Assembly: GCA_021738605.1 (NCBI GenBank)
Contig: JAIPBY010000152.1
Span: 1-5,876, forward strand
Direction: 5' to 3'
DNA length: 5,876 nt
From: Chitinophagaceae bacterium
Lineage (GTDB): Bacteria > Bacteroidota > Bacteroidia > Chitinophagales > Chitinophagaceae
Each line of letters opens with the position of its first letter. Position 1 is the stretch's first letter. Shown here one piece after another: positions 5,712-5,876 of this stretch. Under the pieces are notes generated by a model. The model saw only the letters and a program-made list of their open reading frames with translations, made no database searches and was not told the DNA's origin. A program made the translations under genes and the position numbers.

Positions 5712-5876
5712 GTTGTATTGTTTTAAGATTTCTTCTAACTGATTGATCATGTCTGCGTGGATATCCAGATGGGTGACCATCCTGAAGCGTGTAGGGGAGA
5801 TCGCAAAAAACAACACACCTTTTTCACTCATGCTTGAGATGAATGCAGGCAGGTTGAAATCAGGCATGCATTCTGC
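5709..5876 (-). CDS. ltaE: Threonine aldolase, C-terminal fragment (5' end beyond window)
   Basis: A frame open to the right window edge encodes the last 55 residues of a protein and ends in TAA. The segment SEKGVLFFAISPTRFRMVTHLDIHAD.. (quoted here in part: EKGVLFFAISPTRFRMVTHL) matches the C-terminal small domain of low-specificity L-threonine aldolases, fold-type I PLP enzymes that split threonine or allo-threonine to glycine and acetaldehyde (EC 4.1.2.48). The family pattern is a 'G(V/I)..' strand, then (R)(I/F)R(M/L)VTHLD and a closing helix, here MINQLEEILKQYN. The Arg of RMVTH is, from memory, the conserved substrate-carboxylate contact. The PLP lysine and the rest of the large domain lie outside the window, so the identification rests on this tail alone; another member of the beta-eliminating lyase group is the main alternative. 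It is the upstream gene of an operon with pgi. Confidence 0.8.
   Translation of the reverse strand, partial: AECMPDFNLPAFISSMSEKGVLFFAISPTRFRMVTHLDIHADMINQLEEILKQYN

Overview
The window is most likely chromosomal DNA of a member of the Bacteroidota, probably a Chitinophagia/Sphingobacteriia/Cytophagia-type organism. The evidence is a PUR-family (DUF3276) DNA/RNA-binding protein typical of that phylum, a secreted NPCBM-Ig-GH27 glycosidase of the kind common there, start codons without Shine-Dalgarno sequences, and a TTTG / TAnnTTTG-like promoter. The exact genus cannot be read from the sequence.

Layout. On the + strand: the 3' three quarters of an MsbA-type ABC half-exporter, cut by the left window edge (1-1293); a 115-bp gap with a plausible Bacteroidota promoter; the PUR-family protein (1409-1939, GTG start); a clear intrinsic terminator (1962-1991); and a 670-aa exported alpha-galactosidase-like enzyme (2012-4024). 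On the - strand: glucose-6-phosphate isomerase pgi (4033-5709), which is preceded by and overlaps by one base (TAATG) the 3' end of a threonine aldolase gene cut by the right window edge (5709-5876). That last piece is recognisable only from its C-terminal 55 residues.

The GH27 gene and pgi converge, with 8 bp between their stop codons. The last codons of pgi run through a small GC-rich block (two CCCCTAAA-type units followed by an imperfect CCTTCC-TTC-GGCAGG hairpin). This block looks like intergenic repeat DNA read through as a C-terminal extension.

Functionally this is mostly an ordinary housekeeping/accessory neighbourhood. It holds an exporter subunit, a nucleic-acid-binding regulator, one stand-alone polysaccharide/glycoconjugate-degrading enzyme without SusC/SusD partners in view, and a central-carbon gene coupled to an amino-acid gene. 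I see no mobile element, CRISPR array, tRNA or rRNA, and no evidence of a new multi-gene system. The points most worth a second look are the GH27 active-site pocket (S447/A450 where galactosidases have Glu/Leu, and a single cysteine in the whole protein), the Glu-to-Asp change at the catalytic position of the ABC ATPase, and the repeat-derived tail of Pgi.
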